A stretch of DNA of 64,000 bases, from NCBI GenBank assembly GCA_903847405.1, contig CAINDP010000193.1:1-64000 (forward strand). The letters run 5' to 3'. Position numbers and translations under genes: made by a program. The first letter of the stretch is position 1; every line of letters starts with the position of its first letter. This DNA is from an uncultured Myxococcales bacterium. GTDB lineage: Bacteria; Myxococcota_A; UBA9042; DTJE01. The notes below the pieces were generated by a model. The model saw only the letters and a list, made by a program, of their open reading frames with translations, was not told the origin of the DNA and made no database searches. Shown one piece after another: positions 1 to 10,100 of this stretch.

Positions 1-2145
1 CGACACGACGGCCCCCGGGAGGCCGAACACCTGGACCGACGCCGGGTCCGCGAAGGGCTTCCAGGAAAACGCTCCGTCAACGACGCAGGCAGGAGGGGTC
101 GCCTGGCCGGGTGCGAGGGGCGTCACCGCGCCGGCCTGTGCCCGGGTGGCCTTCACGGCCGTCACGACGTCCGCCACGGCGTCGGGGCTGAACAGGAAAC
201 GGCTGGACGCGGACAGCAGGGACTCGTCCTCGACCTTTGACAGGGCGTCGCCCGCGTCGCGCCCCGACAGCCTGTCGGCCAGGGCCGTCAGCGCCCACAG
301 GCCGGTGCGGCCCTCGTGCGCCGCCTTGACCAGCGGGAACGCCAGTTCGTCCACCAGGTCCGCATCCAGGCCCGAGTGCTCCAGGTCGGACGGCAGGGCC
401 GCCATCATCCCCAGCAGGGGCAGCAGCGTCGCGATCGTCGAGGCGTCGAGCGGCGACGGGGATTCCAGGGCATTGACCAGGGCCACGGCGGCGTCGTCCA
501 GGGCGATGAAGTGCGGCGGGTCGGCCTGGGCACTGCCGTTGAACAGGGCCTGCACGCGCCCCAGGACGTCGGCGTCCACCGTGGCATCGCGTCGGCGGCC
601 GTATCCGAAGAACATCTCGTGCGCGACCCCGCGGGCGGCCCGCGCCGACAGATCGGCCCCCTCCGGGTTTTCCAGCCACTCCCCGAAGGTCGCCAGCGAG
701 ATGCGGGACACCGATCCCTGGATGGACAGGTTCTGGTTGATGCCGGCCAGGGCAGGCGGGTCCCGGACGAGGTCGGGATCGCGACCCGCCAGGGGCGCCA
801 GGAAGATCCGCCCGAAGGCGCCGTCGCCGCCGTCGTTCGCGTAGACGTTGTCCCAGAGGAGTGGCGCGCGGCCGATCGTCGCGGTGACCGCCGCCAGGTC
901 CGAGGCGCGCAGCGTCTTGTTGCCGGTGTCCGGTCCGGTCCACAGGACAGCCACGGCCGGGTCCAGTCCCCTCAGGGTATCCAGGTAAGCCTGCCCGCCG
1001 GGCCAGTCCTTCGCGCGGCTGTCGCTGTAGACGGTGGGCGTGAACCAGATCGCGACGTCGTTGGCGGCGAAGTCGTTCACCAGCCGGTTCACGATCTCGA
1101 CGTGCAGCGCGCCCAGGTCCGCGTCCACCGTCACGCCCTGCGCGAACTCGATGTCGTCGGCGAGGATGGCGATCCCGTCCGCGTGGGCCGACAGGAACCG
1201 CTGGCACTTGTCCTTCAGGATCGCGTAGTCGGTTTCGTCGTGTACATAGTCGATGAAGGGGCTGATGCCGAACAGGAATCGCACGCCCAGGCCGGCGGCG
1301 TCCGCGGCCAGGGCCTGGAACCGGTCCATGTCGCCATCGGGGTAGGGCGTGCGCCATTCGGACCGGTGCAGCGGATCGTTCTTGGGTGCGTAGAGGTAGG
1401 TGTCCATGCCGTTTCGGGACAACTCGATGGTCATGTTCCTGCGCTCGCGCCAGGACCACGGCACGCCGTAGAAGCCCTCGATGACGCCCGAGTCGTGGAA
1501 GTGGCCCGCCGGGGGCAGGATGTCGGCCGGGGAGGCCTCGGGCCACTGCAGCCGCGAATCCCCGGACATCAGTTCCACGTCGGTCAGCGCCAGGGCGTCG
1601 GCGGCGGCCAGGTTCACGCGCACGCAGCCGGCGGGGGCGTCGTCCAGATCCAGCGTCGTCGAAGGGTTCGCCCAGGGCAGCGTTCGTGTCGGGGCGGTGC
1701 CGCAGGCCGGCAGCAGGTCCACGGTGACGCCGGACGGCGCGGTCCCGTCGAAGGTCAGGCGCAGGCTGTGCAGCGACACCGGGGCAGCGTTCCAGGGCTG
1801 GAGGTCGATTTCGAACCAGGAAGGTTCGCCGATCGGGACCTTCCAGCCGGTAGCACCCTGGGAGTCCCGAATCGTTGCGATGGCATCCTCGGCCTCGAAG
1901 GGCCAGAAGCCCCGGGGCTGCGTTCCGCTGGCACGGAGGCGCACGTAGGGGATCACGTTGCGCGGGGTGGTCGGGGCCGGCGGTGCGTCGGCCACGCACC
2001 GGGTGTCCAGGCCGGTTTCCTCGGTGTCGTCAGCGGCGTCGAATGCGTCCATGGCGCCGGGGTCGGCCGCGCGTTCCGGCGAGCCGCAGGCGGCGAGGAG
2101 CCCGGCCAGGATCGACAGGAAACCGACGACCGGGTGGGCGCGCAT
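1..2145 (-). CDS. GH84-type beta-N-acetylglucosaminidase (O-GlcNAcase/hyaluronidase-like) lipoprotein, C-terminus off window edge
   Basis: Open minus frame from ATG at 2145 (MRAHPVVGFLSILAGLLAACGS lipobox) to the edge, missing from the ORF track because it is partial; contains FHDSGVIEGFYGVPWSWRER and catalytic-type ILADDIEFAQG. Confidence 0.85.
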   Translation of the reverse strand, partial: MRAHPVVGFLSILAGLLAACGSPERAADPGAMDAFDAADDTEETGLDTRCVADAPPAPTTPRNVIPYVRLRASGTQPRGFWPFEAEDAIATIRDSQGATGWKVPIGEPSWFEIDLQPWNAAPVSLHSLRLTFDGTAPSGVTVDLLPACGTAPTRTLPWANPSTTLDLDDAPAGCVRVNLAAADALALTDVELMSGDSRLQWPEASPADILPPAGHFHDSGVIEGFYGVPWSWRERRNMTIELSRNGMDTYLYAPKNDPLHRSEWRTPYPDGDMDRFQALAADAAGLGVRFLFGISPFIDYVHDETDYAILKDKCQRFLSAHADGIAILADDIEFAQGVTVDADLGALHVEIVNRLVNDFAANDVAIWFTPTVYSDSRAKDWPGGQAYLDTLRGLDPAVAVLWTGPDTGNKTLRASDLAAVTATIGRAPLLWDNVYANDGGDGAFGRIFLAPLAGRDPDLVRDPPALAGINQNLSIQGSVSRISLATFGEWLENPEGADLSARAARGVAHEMFFGYGRRRDATVDADVLGRVQALFNGSAQADPPHFIALDDAAVALVNALESPSPLDASTIATLLPLLGMMAALPSDLEHSGLDADLVDELAFPLVKAAHEGRTGLWALTALADRLSGRDAGDALSKVEDESLLSASSRFLFSPDAVADVVTAVKATRAQAGAVTPLAPGQATPPACVVDGAFSWKPFADPASVQVFGLPGAVVS

Positions 2146-2211
2146 GGCTTCTCCGCTGCAGTTCCCGGCCGGAGTGTACCGGAACCGGCGTGAAAATGGC
2201 AGGGACAGACA

Positions 2212-2979
2212 TTATCCGCAGGGCGCCCACCGGGGATCCGAATAGCGTGTGCGGAGGTCTTCCGGGAGGCCGGGCGCGTCGACCGCAACGGGGGCCAGGC
2301 CCAGGGCCGAAGCGATGGCGTCCGTCACCGCGTCGGCCATCACGGCCCGCGGGGGGGGTGGGGTGGCCACCGCTCCCAGGGCGTCGAGGATCCGCGAAGG
2401 GTCCGTTCCGTACACCGCCGCCTGGAGGGTTGCGTCCACGCCCCGCAGGATCATGCCGTGGATCAGCACGCCGTCCCGACGCCTCGCCTGGGCGCACCCG
2501 ACCGATTTTCGTCCCGCCGTCCACAGCGTTTCGCCCCGGTCGTCCTCGAAGCAGATCGGCGATCGCGCTCCCCGGGGGCCCGGAGGAGGTGGTGGCCGCT
2601 GGAGGGAGATCCCCAGCCCGGACAGGGCCTGGTCGATGGCCGTCAGGAAGCGCAGGTACAGTCCCGGAATGGACGGCGCCCAGGGGTGCTCCGGCGGAAG
2701 GATCAGCGATGCCGCCAGATCCTCCCCGTGCAGGACGCCCGTGCCCCCCGTGATGCGTCGAAGCACCGGCACGCCCAGCGCCCCGCACGCCGCCCGATCG
2801 ACCGTGGCCGGGTCCTGGCCGTACCCCAGGACCAGCACGGGCCGGTTCCAGCCGTACAGCAGCAGCGCGGGCCCGTCGATGGCGGCCCGGCGGACCAGGG
2901 CCTCCTCCTGCGCGAGGTCCGCGGCGGGATCGCCGTCGAACGCGCGCAGGACGCGAAGGATGGATGCGTCGTTCCCCAT
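2212..2979 (-). CDS. Lipoate-protein ligase A family (BPL/LPL fold)
   Basis: 255 aa; LLLYGWNRPVLVLGYGQ, RRITGGTGVLHGEDLAASLILP, RKSVGCAQARRRDGVLIHG. Confidence 0.8.
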   Translation of the reverse strand: MGNDASILRVLRAFDGDPAADLAQEEALVRRAAIDGPALLLYGWNRPVLVLGYGQDPATVDRAACGALGVPVLRRITGGTGVLHGEDLAASLILPPEHPWAPSIPGLYLRFLTAIDQALSGLGISLQRPPPPPGPRGARSPICFEDDRGETLWTAGRKSVGCAQARRRDGVLIHGMILRGVDATLQAAVYGTDPSRILDALGAVATPPPPRAVMADAVTDAIASALGLAPVAVDAPGLPEDLRTRYSDPRWAPCG

Positions 2980-3021
2980 GACCGCCAGCCTACCCGAGAA
3001 CCCCGCACCGTTCCAGCGCGC

Positions 3022-3101
3022 CGCGTGACAGACGCTGCGCGTGACAGACGCTCCGCGTGACAGACGCTCCGCGCCACAGGCGCTCCGCGTTGACGCTCCC
3101 G
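3022..3101. repeat. 16-bp tandem repeat (CGCGTGACAGACGCTC), about 4-5 degenerate copies
   Basis: CGCGTGACAGACGCTG / CGCGTGACAGACGCTC x2 / CGCGCCACAGGCGCTC / CGCGTTGACGCTCCCG at exact 16-bp period. Confidence 0.9.
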
Positions 3102-3124
3102 ATCCCCGTCGTTATCCTTCGCCC

Positions 3125-4192
3125 ATGATGACGAATCCCACGGGTGCGGTCCTGGATGCCGAAGCCGAACGTCTGCACGAACGCTTGGCGCACGTCGGCT
3201 GGTCCCTGCGGGAGTGCGCCCTGATCGCGCCGCTGACCCTGCGCATCCGGGCGCTGGCCGTCGCGAAGAACGCCGTGATCCTGGGCCACTCCTACATGAC
3301 GCCGGACGTCCTGTTCGGCGTGTCCGATCACCGGGGCGACTCGCTGGGCCTGTCGAAGATCGCCCGGGACACCGCCGCCGACGTGATCGTGTTCTGCGGG
3401 GTCCGGTTCATGGGCGAAACCGCGAAGATCCTGTCGCCGCAGAAGACGGTGCTGCTGCCCGATCCCGACGCCGGCTGCAGCCTGTCGGAGGCCATCACCG
3501 GCGCCGACGTGCGCCGCTTGCGGGAACAGCATCCCGACGCCGCCTTCGTCTGCTACGTGAACACGTCGGCCGACGTGAAGGCCGAGTGCGACGTCGTGTG
3601 CACCAGCGCGAACGCCCTGGCCATCGTGGAAGCGGTGCCGCAGTCCGTGGTCGTCTTCCTGCCCGACCGGTACATGGCCGCCAACCTCCGGCGGCTGACG
3701 ACGAAGGAAATCATCGGGTACGACGGCCGCTGCATCGTCCACGAAACCTTCAACAAGGCCACGCTGACGGCCTGGCGCCGGGCCCATCCCAGGGCGCGCA
3801 TCCTGGTCCACACCGAATCGCCCGAGGAGGTCGTGGACCTGGCGGACCTGGCGGGCGGCACGGGCGACATGGTGGACTACGTCCGGCGGTCCGATGCCCG
3901 GGAGTTCATGCTGGTGACGGAGTGCGGCCTGACGGAACGCCTGAAGGTCGAGTTCCCCGATCGCACGTTTATCGGGACCTGCACGCTGTGCCCCCACATG
4001 AAGCGCGTCGAACTGCGCAAGGTGCTGCAGGTGCTGGAGGCCCCGCGTCCCGACCAGGTCGTGGAACTGCCCGAGGACGTGCGGGTCCGGGCGCTGCGGT
4101 CCATCGAACGCATGTTCGAACTGACCGCTGCTGCGGCCGACGGGACCCGGCCCCATTCCAATGCGGGCGAATCGACTGCACGGTGCCAATAG
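3125..4192 (+). CDS. nadA: Quinolinate synthase
   Basis: AVILGHSYMTPDV, FCGVRFMGETAKILSPQKTVLLPDPDAGCSLSEAI, ECGLTERL, TCTLCPHMK. Confidence 0.93.
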   Translation: MMTNPTGAVLDAEAERLHERLAHVGWSLRECALIAPLTLRIRALAVAKNAVILGHSYMTPDVLFGVSDHRGDSLGLSKIARDTAADVIVFCGVRFMGETAKILSPQKTVLLPDPDAGCSLSEAITGADVRRLREQHPDAAFVCYVNTSADVKAECDVVCTSANALAIVEAVPQSVVVFLPDRYMAANLRRLTTKEIIGYDGRCIVHETFNKATLTAWRRAHPRARILVHTESPEEVVDLADLAGGTGDMVDYVRRSDAREFMLVTECGLTERLKVEFPDRTFIGTCTLCPHMKRVELRKVLQVLEAPRPDQVVELPEDVRVRALRSIERMFELTAAAADGTRPHSNAGESTARCQ

Positions 4193-4215
4193 GGTGGGTG
4201 CTTCCGGGGTTCCGG

Positions 4216-4500
4216 TCAGGCCTTGAGGATTGGCGGGAACTTCTGGTGCAACTGGTCCTCGAGCTTGCTGCGGATCGCCTTCTCCAGGAACCAGTTCAGA
4301 TCCACCGAAACGACGATGTCCCGCGCGCCCACCTTGACGTTCGCGTCGACGCCGGTCCGGTGCAGGCGGAACGTCCCGTCGGCCGGGGCGTCAAGATTCA
4401 GTTGATAGGCCTTGATGAGGTCGTCCAGAACCGGCCGGATGCGGGTCGCGGCCTCCGTTTCGCCCAGTTCGTGCGGGAAACGGTATTCTTTCGTCGCCAT
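4216..4500 (-). CDS. Polyhydroxyalkanoic acid system family (PHA_gran_rgn-like) small protein
   Basis: 94 aa MATKEYRFPHELGETEAATRIRPVLDDLIKAYQ...VGARDIVVSVDLNWFLEKAIRSKLEDQLHQKFP. Confidence 0.6.
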   Translation of the reverse strand: MATKEYRFPHELGETEAATRIRPVLDDLIKAYQLNLDAPADGTFRLHRTGVDANVKVGARDIVVSVDLNWFLEKAIRSKLEDQLHQKFPPILKA

Positions 4501-4713
4501 GGCGTACCTCCGTCGGGGCCGTGGAAGGATCGCCCGAAGCCCGCGTCCTGTCAAGCGATCCCCCCCGCGGCAGGCCGCGTTCCCGCCAGCCGGAACGGGC
4601 TCCGGAATGTTTGGCGCAGTGCAGCATGGAGCGGTGTCAAAGGGGGGTGGTTCGGGTATAATCCCCCGCGCGCAGGAGTTTGGAGCGTCCCCTCCGGCGC
4701 AAGGAGCGAACCG

Positions 4714-5877
4714 ATGGCGAACGAAGCGAATGCGAGTCCCGTTCCCGAGCACATCCTGGCGCGATTCCAGCCGGCACCGCGGGGCCCCTGGGCGACCCTG
4801 CCCGACGCCGAATGGAACGACTGGCGGTGGCACCTGCGCCACAGCCTGACCACGGTGGAGGATCTGCGGCAGGTCATCGACGTCAGCGACGACGAAGCCG
4901 CCGGCGCCGAGGCTGGTCGCGACGCCTTCAAGATCGGCATCACCCCCTACTATGCCGCCCTGATGGACCGCACGGACCCGGGCTGCCCGGTCCGGCTGCA
5001 GGCCACGCCGCGCATCGCGGAAATGCATGCGGATTCGGGCGACCTGGAGGATCCGCTGGCCGAGGAACGGGACATGCCGGTGCCCGGCGTGACCCATCGG
5101 TACCCGGATCGTGTGCTGTTCTACGTGACCCACGATTGCGCCATGTTCTGCCGCCACTGCACGCGGAAGCGCAAGGTGGCGAACCCGGGCACGGCGGCGA
5201 CCGAGGACCAGATCCAGGTGGGGATCGACTACATCCGGCGCACTCCGGCCATCCGGGACGTGATCGTGTCCGGCGGCGACCCGCTGACCTGGGACGACGA
5301 CCGGTTGGCGCGCCTGCTGGAGCAGTTGCGGGCCATCCCTCATGTCGAAATCATCCGCATCGGGACCCGGACGCCGGTGACGCTGCCCCAGCGCATCACG
5401 CCCGACCTGGTCGCGATGCTGCGGCGCTTCAACCCGCTGTTCGTGAACACGCATTTCAACCATGCCAAGGAAACCACGCGGGAGGCCTTCGAGGCCTGCA
5501 GGCTGCTGGCCGACGCCGGCATCCCGATCGGCAACCAGACCGTCCTGCTGCGCGGTGTGAACGACGACGCTGCGACGCTGATGGACCTGAACCGGCGCCT
5601 GCTGCAGATGCGGGTCAAGCCGTACTACCTGTTCCAGTGCGACCCGACGCGCGGGAACAGCCACCTGCGGACGACCATCGCGAAGGGCCTGGAAATCATG
5701 GACCATCTGCGGGGCTGGACCAGCGGCATGGCCGTGCCGTACTACGTCATCGACGCGCCCGGCGGCGGCGGCAAGGTGCCCCTGCTGCCGTCCTACGTGC
5801 TGTCGCACGACGACAAGAAAATCGTCGTTCGAAACTACAAGGGTTCCGAGCACACCTACTGGGAACCCGAGACCTGA
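4714..5877 (+). CDS. kamA: Lysine 2,3-aminomutase family radical SAM protein
   Basis: CAMFCRHCTRKRKV radical-SAM motif; VSGGDPLTWDD; IRIGTRTPVTLPQRI; PYYVIDAPGGGGKVPLLP. Confidence 0.9.
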   Translation: MANEANASPVPEHILARFQPAPRGPWATLPDAEWNDWRWHLRHSLTTVEDLRQVIDVSDDEAAGAEAGRDAFKIGITPYYAALMDRTDPGCPVRLQATPRIAEMHADSGDLEDPLAEERDMPVPGVTHRYPDRVLFYVTHDCAMFCRHCTRKRKVANPGTAATEDQIQVGIDYIRRTPAIRDVIVSGGDPLTWDDDRLARLLEQLRAIPHVEIIRIGTRTPVTLPQRITPDLVAMLRRFNPLFVNTHFNHAKETTREAFEACRLLADAGIPIGNQTVLLRGVNDDAATLMDLNRRLLQMRVKPYYLFQCDPTRGNSHLRTTIAKGLEIMDHLRGWTSGMAVPYYVIDAPGGGGKVPLLPSYVLSHDDKKIVVRNYKGSEHTYWEPET

Positions 5878-5898
5878 CGTCGAAGGGGGAGGAAGTCC

Positions 5899-7380
5899 AT
5901 GTCGTACCGCAAGGTGTTCCCGCTGGCAATCGCGCTGGCCGTCGTCGTCGCCGTCGTCGTCGCGCCGGCCTGTCGCAAGCCCGCGAAGGTGATCCTGACG
6001 AAGGACCAGCAGGTCCGCATCGGCGAAAACGTCCTGAAGGACGCGCCGACGCCGAAGTACAAGTCGGCCGCGAACTTCGGGGACAACATCCGGCTGGTGG
6101 GCATCGACGTGGCCCCGGATCAGGTCCGCGCCGGCCAGGAAATGACGATCACGTACTACTGGGAATGCCTGCGCCCGACCACCGGCGACTGGAAGGTCTT
6201 CGGCCACCTCGAACTGCCCGGCGGCAAGCGGATGATCCTGGACCATGTCCCCGTGGCCGAACTGTATCCCGTGAACCAGTGGAAGCAGGGCGAAATCATC
6301 CGGGACATCCAGAAGATCACCGTGGACCCCGAGTCCAAGGCGGGCCAGGCCCTGCTGTGGGCCGGGCTGTTCAGCGAGGAAATCTATCGCGAGCGCGGGT
6401 CCGGCGACCGCATGCCCCTGGTGAACAAGGAGCAGGTCCCCAACGACGGCGAGAACCGCGTGCGGGTGGCTTCCTTCGCGGTCCTGGGCAAGGACGGTCC
6501 CGCCCGGGGGCCGTCCGTGATCAAGGCCCTGCGGACCCATGCCGCGCCGGTCATCGATGGTCGTGCGGACGAGCCGGACTGGGGCTTCGCGACCTTCGCG
6601 GTCCTGAACGACGCCGCGGGCCGCCCCGTGGACGCCAAGGCGCAAACGAAGGTCCGGACCCTCTGGGACGACACGAACCTGTACATCGCCTTCGAAAGCC
6701 TGGACGACAGCGTCGAAAGCCTGTTTTCCAAGCGCGACGACGAACTGTGGACCCGCGACGCGGTCGAGGTCTACCTGGACGCCGGCGCCGACGGGAAGGA
6801 CTACCTGGAACTGCAGGTGTCCCCGGCCAACGTGATCTTCGACGCGAAGTTCGACACCCGCCGTCAGCCCGAGTGGCAGAAGGCGAAGGAGTTCACGCTG
6901 GAGGGCCTGCGGACGGCCGTGTCCGTCAACGGGACGCTGAACCAGCAGGGCGACCAGGACACGGGATACGACGTCGAAATCGCGATCCCCTGGGCGTCGA
7001 TCCCGGGTTGGACGAAGGCGGCGCCCGGTGTCGGCGACGAGATCCGCGTGAACTTCTTCCGGATCGAGGCGCGTGACGCCAAGGTGACCGGCGCCCAGGC
7101 GTTCGCGCCCGCGGGCGGGGATTTCCACGATCTGGACAAGGCCGGCACGCTGCGGCTGCTGCCGACGTCCGAGGAGGTCGTGCGGCTGGCCACCCCGCCG
7201 GTGGCGCCGGCGGTTGCGGCCCCTGCGCCCGCGGCCTCGGCCGAAGCGGGCGTCGTGAAGCCCGTCCAGATGCCGGCCGGCGCCGGGATGCGCAAGGCCA
7301 TGTCCCAGCCCCGTGGCATGGCTCCCGCGAACCTGAAGGGCGCGCCGGCCTCCGGCCTGTCCCGTCCCGGGTCCAGGTAG
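5899..7380 (+). CDS. Lipoprotein with CBM9-like C-terminal domain
   Basis: Lipoprotein signal (VVVAPACRK); APVIDGRADEPDWGFATFAVLND...TLWDDTNLYIAFE...VEVYLDAG. Confidence 0.7.
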   Translation: MSYRKVFPLAIALAVVVAVVVAPACRKPAKVILTKDQQVRIGENVLKDAPTPKYKSAANFGDNIRLVGIDVAPDQVRAGQEMTITYYWECLRPTTGDWKVFGHLELPGGKRMILDHVPVAELYPVNQWKQGEIIRDIQKITVDPESKAGQALLWAGLFSEEIYRERGSGDRMPLVNKEQVPNDGENRVRVASFAVLGKDGPARGPSVIKALRTHAAPVIDGRADEPDWGFATFAVLNDAAGRPVDAKAQTKVRTLWDDTNLYIAFESLDDSVESLFSKRDDELWTRDAVEVYLDAGADGKDYLELQVSPANVIFDAKFDTRRQPEWQKAKEFTLEGLRTAVSVNGTLNQQGDQDTGYDVEIAIPWASIPGWTKAAPGVGDEIRVNFFRIEARDAKVTGAQAFAPAGGDFHDLDKAGTLRLLPTSEEVVRLATPPVAPAVAAPAPAASAEAGVVKPVQMPAGAGMRKAMSQPRGMAPANLKGAPASGLSRPGSR

Positions 7381-7445
7381 GACGTCCGGGTGTCTTCCCT
7401 GGATGCGCCCCGGGACCACCGCCCCCTTTCCCCATCGAGGACGAC

Positions 7446-8246
7446 ATGAGTGACGACCGTCGCGGCGAGATCGGCGAGGCCTTCGTGGAATTCGTGGAGG
7501 TGATGCGTCGCCTGCGCGCCCCCGACGGCTGCCCGTGGGACCGTGCCCAGACCCTGGAAACCCTGAAGACCTACGTCATCGAGGAAGCCTACGAGGTCCT
7601 GGATGCCATCGACTCGGGACGCCCGGAACTGCTGAAGGAGGAACTGGGCGACCTGCTGCTGCAGGTGCTGTTCCAGGCGCAGATCCTGGCGGAGCAGGGC
7701 GACTTCGACATCGCCGACGTCTGTCGCGGGACCGTCCGCAAGCTGGTGTCCCGTCATCCCCACGTGTTCGGGACCGAGGCAAAGGCGAAGGACGCCGACG
7801 AGGTGCTGAACCGCTGGGAGGGCTACAAGCGCAAGGAGGGCCGCGGCGTCCTGGCCGGCGTGCCGAACACCCTGCCGGCCCTGCTGATGGCGCTGCGGGT
7901 CAGCGAAAAGGTTCGCAGCGTGGGCTTCGACTGGCCGACCATCCAGGGCGCGATCGACAAACTGGACGAGGAGGTGGCCGAACTGAAGGCCGCCATCGCC
8001 GGGGGCGACAAGGAGGAAATCCGGTCGGAACTGGGCGACGTCCTGTTCACGGTGGCCAACCTGGCCCGCATCCAGTCCATCGACCCGGAAGAGGCCCTGC
8101 GCGGCATGCTGGCACGGTTCAAGGCGCGCTTCGAGCACATCGAACGGCGCCTGGCCGAACAGGGCTTGCAGGTCGCGGGAACCCCGCTGTCCACCCTCGA
8201 CGCGTTGTGGGAGGAAGCGAAGCGGGGCGGGATGCCGGAACTGTGA
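7446..8246 (+). CDS. mazG: Nucleoside triphosphate pyrophosphohydrolase MazG
   Basis: LRAPDGCPWDRAQTLETLKTYVIEEAYEVLDAI...ELGDLLLQVLFQAQI; repeated ELGDVLFTVANLAR. Confidence 0.93.
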   Translation: MSDDRRGEIGEAFVEFVEVMRRLRAPDGCPWDRAQTLETLKTYVIEEAYEVLDAIDSGRPELLKEELGDLLLQVLFQAQILAEQGDFDIADVCRGTVRKLVSRHPHVFGTEAKAKDADEVLNRWEGYKRKEGRGVLAGVPNTLPALLMALRVSEKVRSVGFDWPTIQGAIDKLDEEVAELKAAIAGGDKEEIRSELGDVLFTVANLARIQSIDPEEALRGMLARFKARFEHIERRLAEQGLQVAGTPLSTLDALWEEAKRGGMPEL

Positions 8247-8322
8247 TCCCGCTTCTGGGACGCGAACTGGCCTCCCCGGTCCTTGCGGCGGATAATCGTC
8301 GCGGTTCCCGCGAGGCGCCCTG

Positions 8323-9963
8323 GTGTCCGACATCCCCGTCGCCCCCGCCACGAAGGTCCCCTCGGCCGCGGACGGTTCGGCCCGCCGGTCCTTCCTCCAG
8401 TCCACGATGGTCACCAGTGTCCTGACGGTGCTGTCGCGTATCGTGGGCCTGCTGCGCGAGCAGGTGCGCGGCTACTACCTGGGCACCGGCATGGAGTCGG
8501 ACGCCTTCGGTATCGCGGCCACCATTCCCAACATGCTGCGGCGCCTGTTCGCCGAGGGCGCGATGACCGCGGCCTTCGTGCCGGTCTTTTCGGGCCTGCG
8601 GGCCGACGAGGATCGGGAGCGCATGGGGCGCTTCTTCGCGGGCTTCATGACGCTGTTCACGCTGCTGATGCTGGCCGTGACGATCGGCGGCATCCTGATG
8701 GCGCGGCCCCTGGTCGAGGTGCTGTTCGCCGGGCAGTTCGGGGACGTCCCGGGCAAGACGGAACTGACCGTGGGCCTGACGCAGGTGATGTTCCCGTTCC
8801 TGTTCCTGGTGTCCATCGCCGCCATCGTCCAGGCGACGCTGAACTCGTTCCACGTCTTCGGCCCGTCGGCCTTCACGCCCGTCCTGCTCAGCGGCACGAA
8901 CATCCTGGTCGTCGTGCTGTTCCACGACAAGTTCCCGAATGCGGCCTGGGCCCTCGCAGTGGGCTTCCTGGCGGGCGGCGTCCTGCAGACGGCGTTCCAG
9001 ATCCCGTACCTGCGGCACCGGGGGCTGAAGTTCCGGCCGACGTTCGCGGGCCTGAAGGACCCGGCCGTCTGGCAGGTGGCGCGCATCTTCGTGCCGGGGA
9101 TCTTTTCGGCCGGCATCTACCAGATCAACGTGGTGATCGCGCAGGTCATCGCGGCGGGCCTGGGCGAGGGTGCCGTGGCGTCCCTGCAATACTCGCTGCG
9201 CCTGCAGGAACTGGTGCTGGGGGTGTTCGCGGTGTCGGTGGCGACCGTGATGCTGCCGACCCTGTCCGAGCAGGTGCACAAGGCGAACTGGCCTGCGGTC
9301 AAGGAAACCCTCCGCTTTTCCATCGGGCTGCTGGCCTTCATCACGATCCCCGCCACGGTGGGGTTGATGCTGCTGGCGACGCCGATCGTGCGCGTCCTGT
9401 ACCAGTACGGCCGCTTCGACGAAACCTCCACGGACCTGACGGTGTGGGCGCTGTACTTCCACACGGCTGGCATCTTCTTCATCGCGATGCAGCGCAACGT
9501 GGTGCAGGTGTTCTACGCGATGAAGGACCTGAAGACGCCGACCGTGATTGCCGCGATCGTGATGGTGGTGAACGTGGTGCTGTGCTACGTCCTGTCCGGG
9601 CCGGGGGACATGGCGCAGGGCGGCATCGCGGCGGCCGGGTCGATTGCGGCGGTCGTGAACGTGGCCCTGCTGTATGTCATTCTGCGTCGGCGGATCGGCC
9701 TGCTGGGAACCCGGGCGCTGGCCCGGTCGCTGTCGCGCACGGCCGGGGCCACCGCCGTGATGGGCGGGGTGGTTATCGTGCCGCTGGCCCTGGGGGCGTT
9801 CGACGGCGTTCGAGGGGCTGCGCTGGCGTTGCGGTTGATCCCGACCATCGCGGCGGCCATCGTCGCGTTCTTTGTCGCTGCGCGCATGCTGCGGTGCGAG
9901 GAGATGACGGAGTTCGTCGCAATGGCGCGGCGGCGGTTCAAGCGGTCGAAGCCGCAGGGGTAG
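8323..9963 (+). CDS. murJ: Lipid II flippase MurJ (MviN family)
   Basis: 546 aa multi-TM; VLTVLSRIVGLLREQV, FRIAATIPNMLRRLFAEGAMTAAFVPVFS-type MviN signature. Confidence 0.93.
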   Translation: MSDIPVAPATKVPSAADGSARRSFLQSTMVTSVLTVLSRIVGLLREQVRGYYLGTGMESDAFGIAATIPNMLRRLFAEGAMTAAFVPVFSGLRADEDRERMGRFFAGFMTLFTLLMLAVTIGGILMARPLVEVLFAGQFGDVPGKTELTVGLTQVMFPFLFLVSIAAIVQATLNSFHVFGPSAFTPVLLSGTNILVVVLFHDKFPNAAWALAVGFLAGGVLQTAFQIPYLRHRGLKFRPTFAGLKDPAVWQVARIFVPGIFSAGIYQINVVIAQVIAAGLGEGAVASLQYSLRLQELVLGVFAVSVATVMLPTLSEQVHKANWPAVKETLRFSIGLLAFITIPATVGLMLLATPIVRVLYQYGRFDETSTDLTVWALYFHTAGIFFIAMQRNVVQVFYAMKDLKTPTVIAAIVMVVNVVLCYVLSGPGDMAQGGIAAAGSIAAVVNVALLYVILRRRIGLLGTRALARSLSRTAGATAVMGGVVIVPLALGAFDGVRGAALALRLIPTIAAAIVAFFVAARMLRCEEMTEFVAMARRRFKRSKPQG

Positions 9964-10083
9964 CTGCAACTGCATCGACAGTCTCGATAGTCTCGAAGCC
10001 TTGATGGCCGCAGGAGCCGCCGTTGGTGGCGTGACTTCTTGGGAGGCCGGGTTCCGGGGGTGCCCCTCCGGGGACGGCGTGCC

Positions 10084-10100
10084 CGGGGGCGTTGCCCCCG
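10084..10100. terminator. Candidate hairpin downstream of murJ (CGGGGGC-GTT-GCCCCCG)
   Basis: Perfect 7-bp stem in convergent intergenic region; no clear U-tract. Confidence 0.35.

Noticed and set aside
77-1999. 640-aa minus ORF in the track
   Set aside because: Arg/Gly/Pro-rich shadow of the GH84 gene, which is open in a different minus frame with recognisable motifs.
3022-3101. Possible CRISPR array
   Set aside because: Repeats are contiguous 16-mers without spacers and no cas genes are present.
4216-7419. 1067-aa minus ORF overlapping kamA and the CBM9-like gene
   Set aside because: Antisense high-GC artefact; only its last 94 codons (4216-4500) form a plausible protein.
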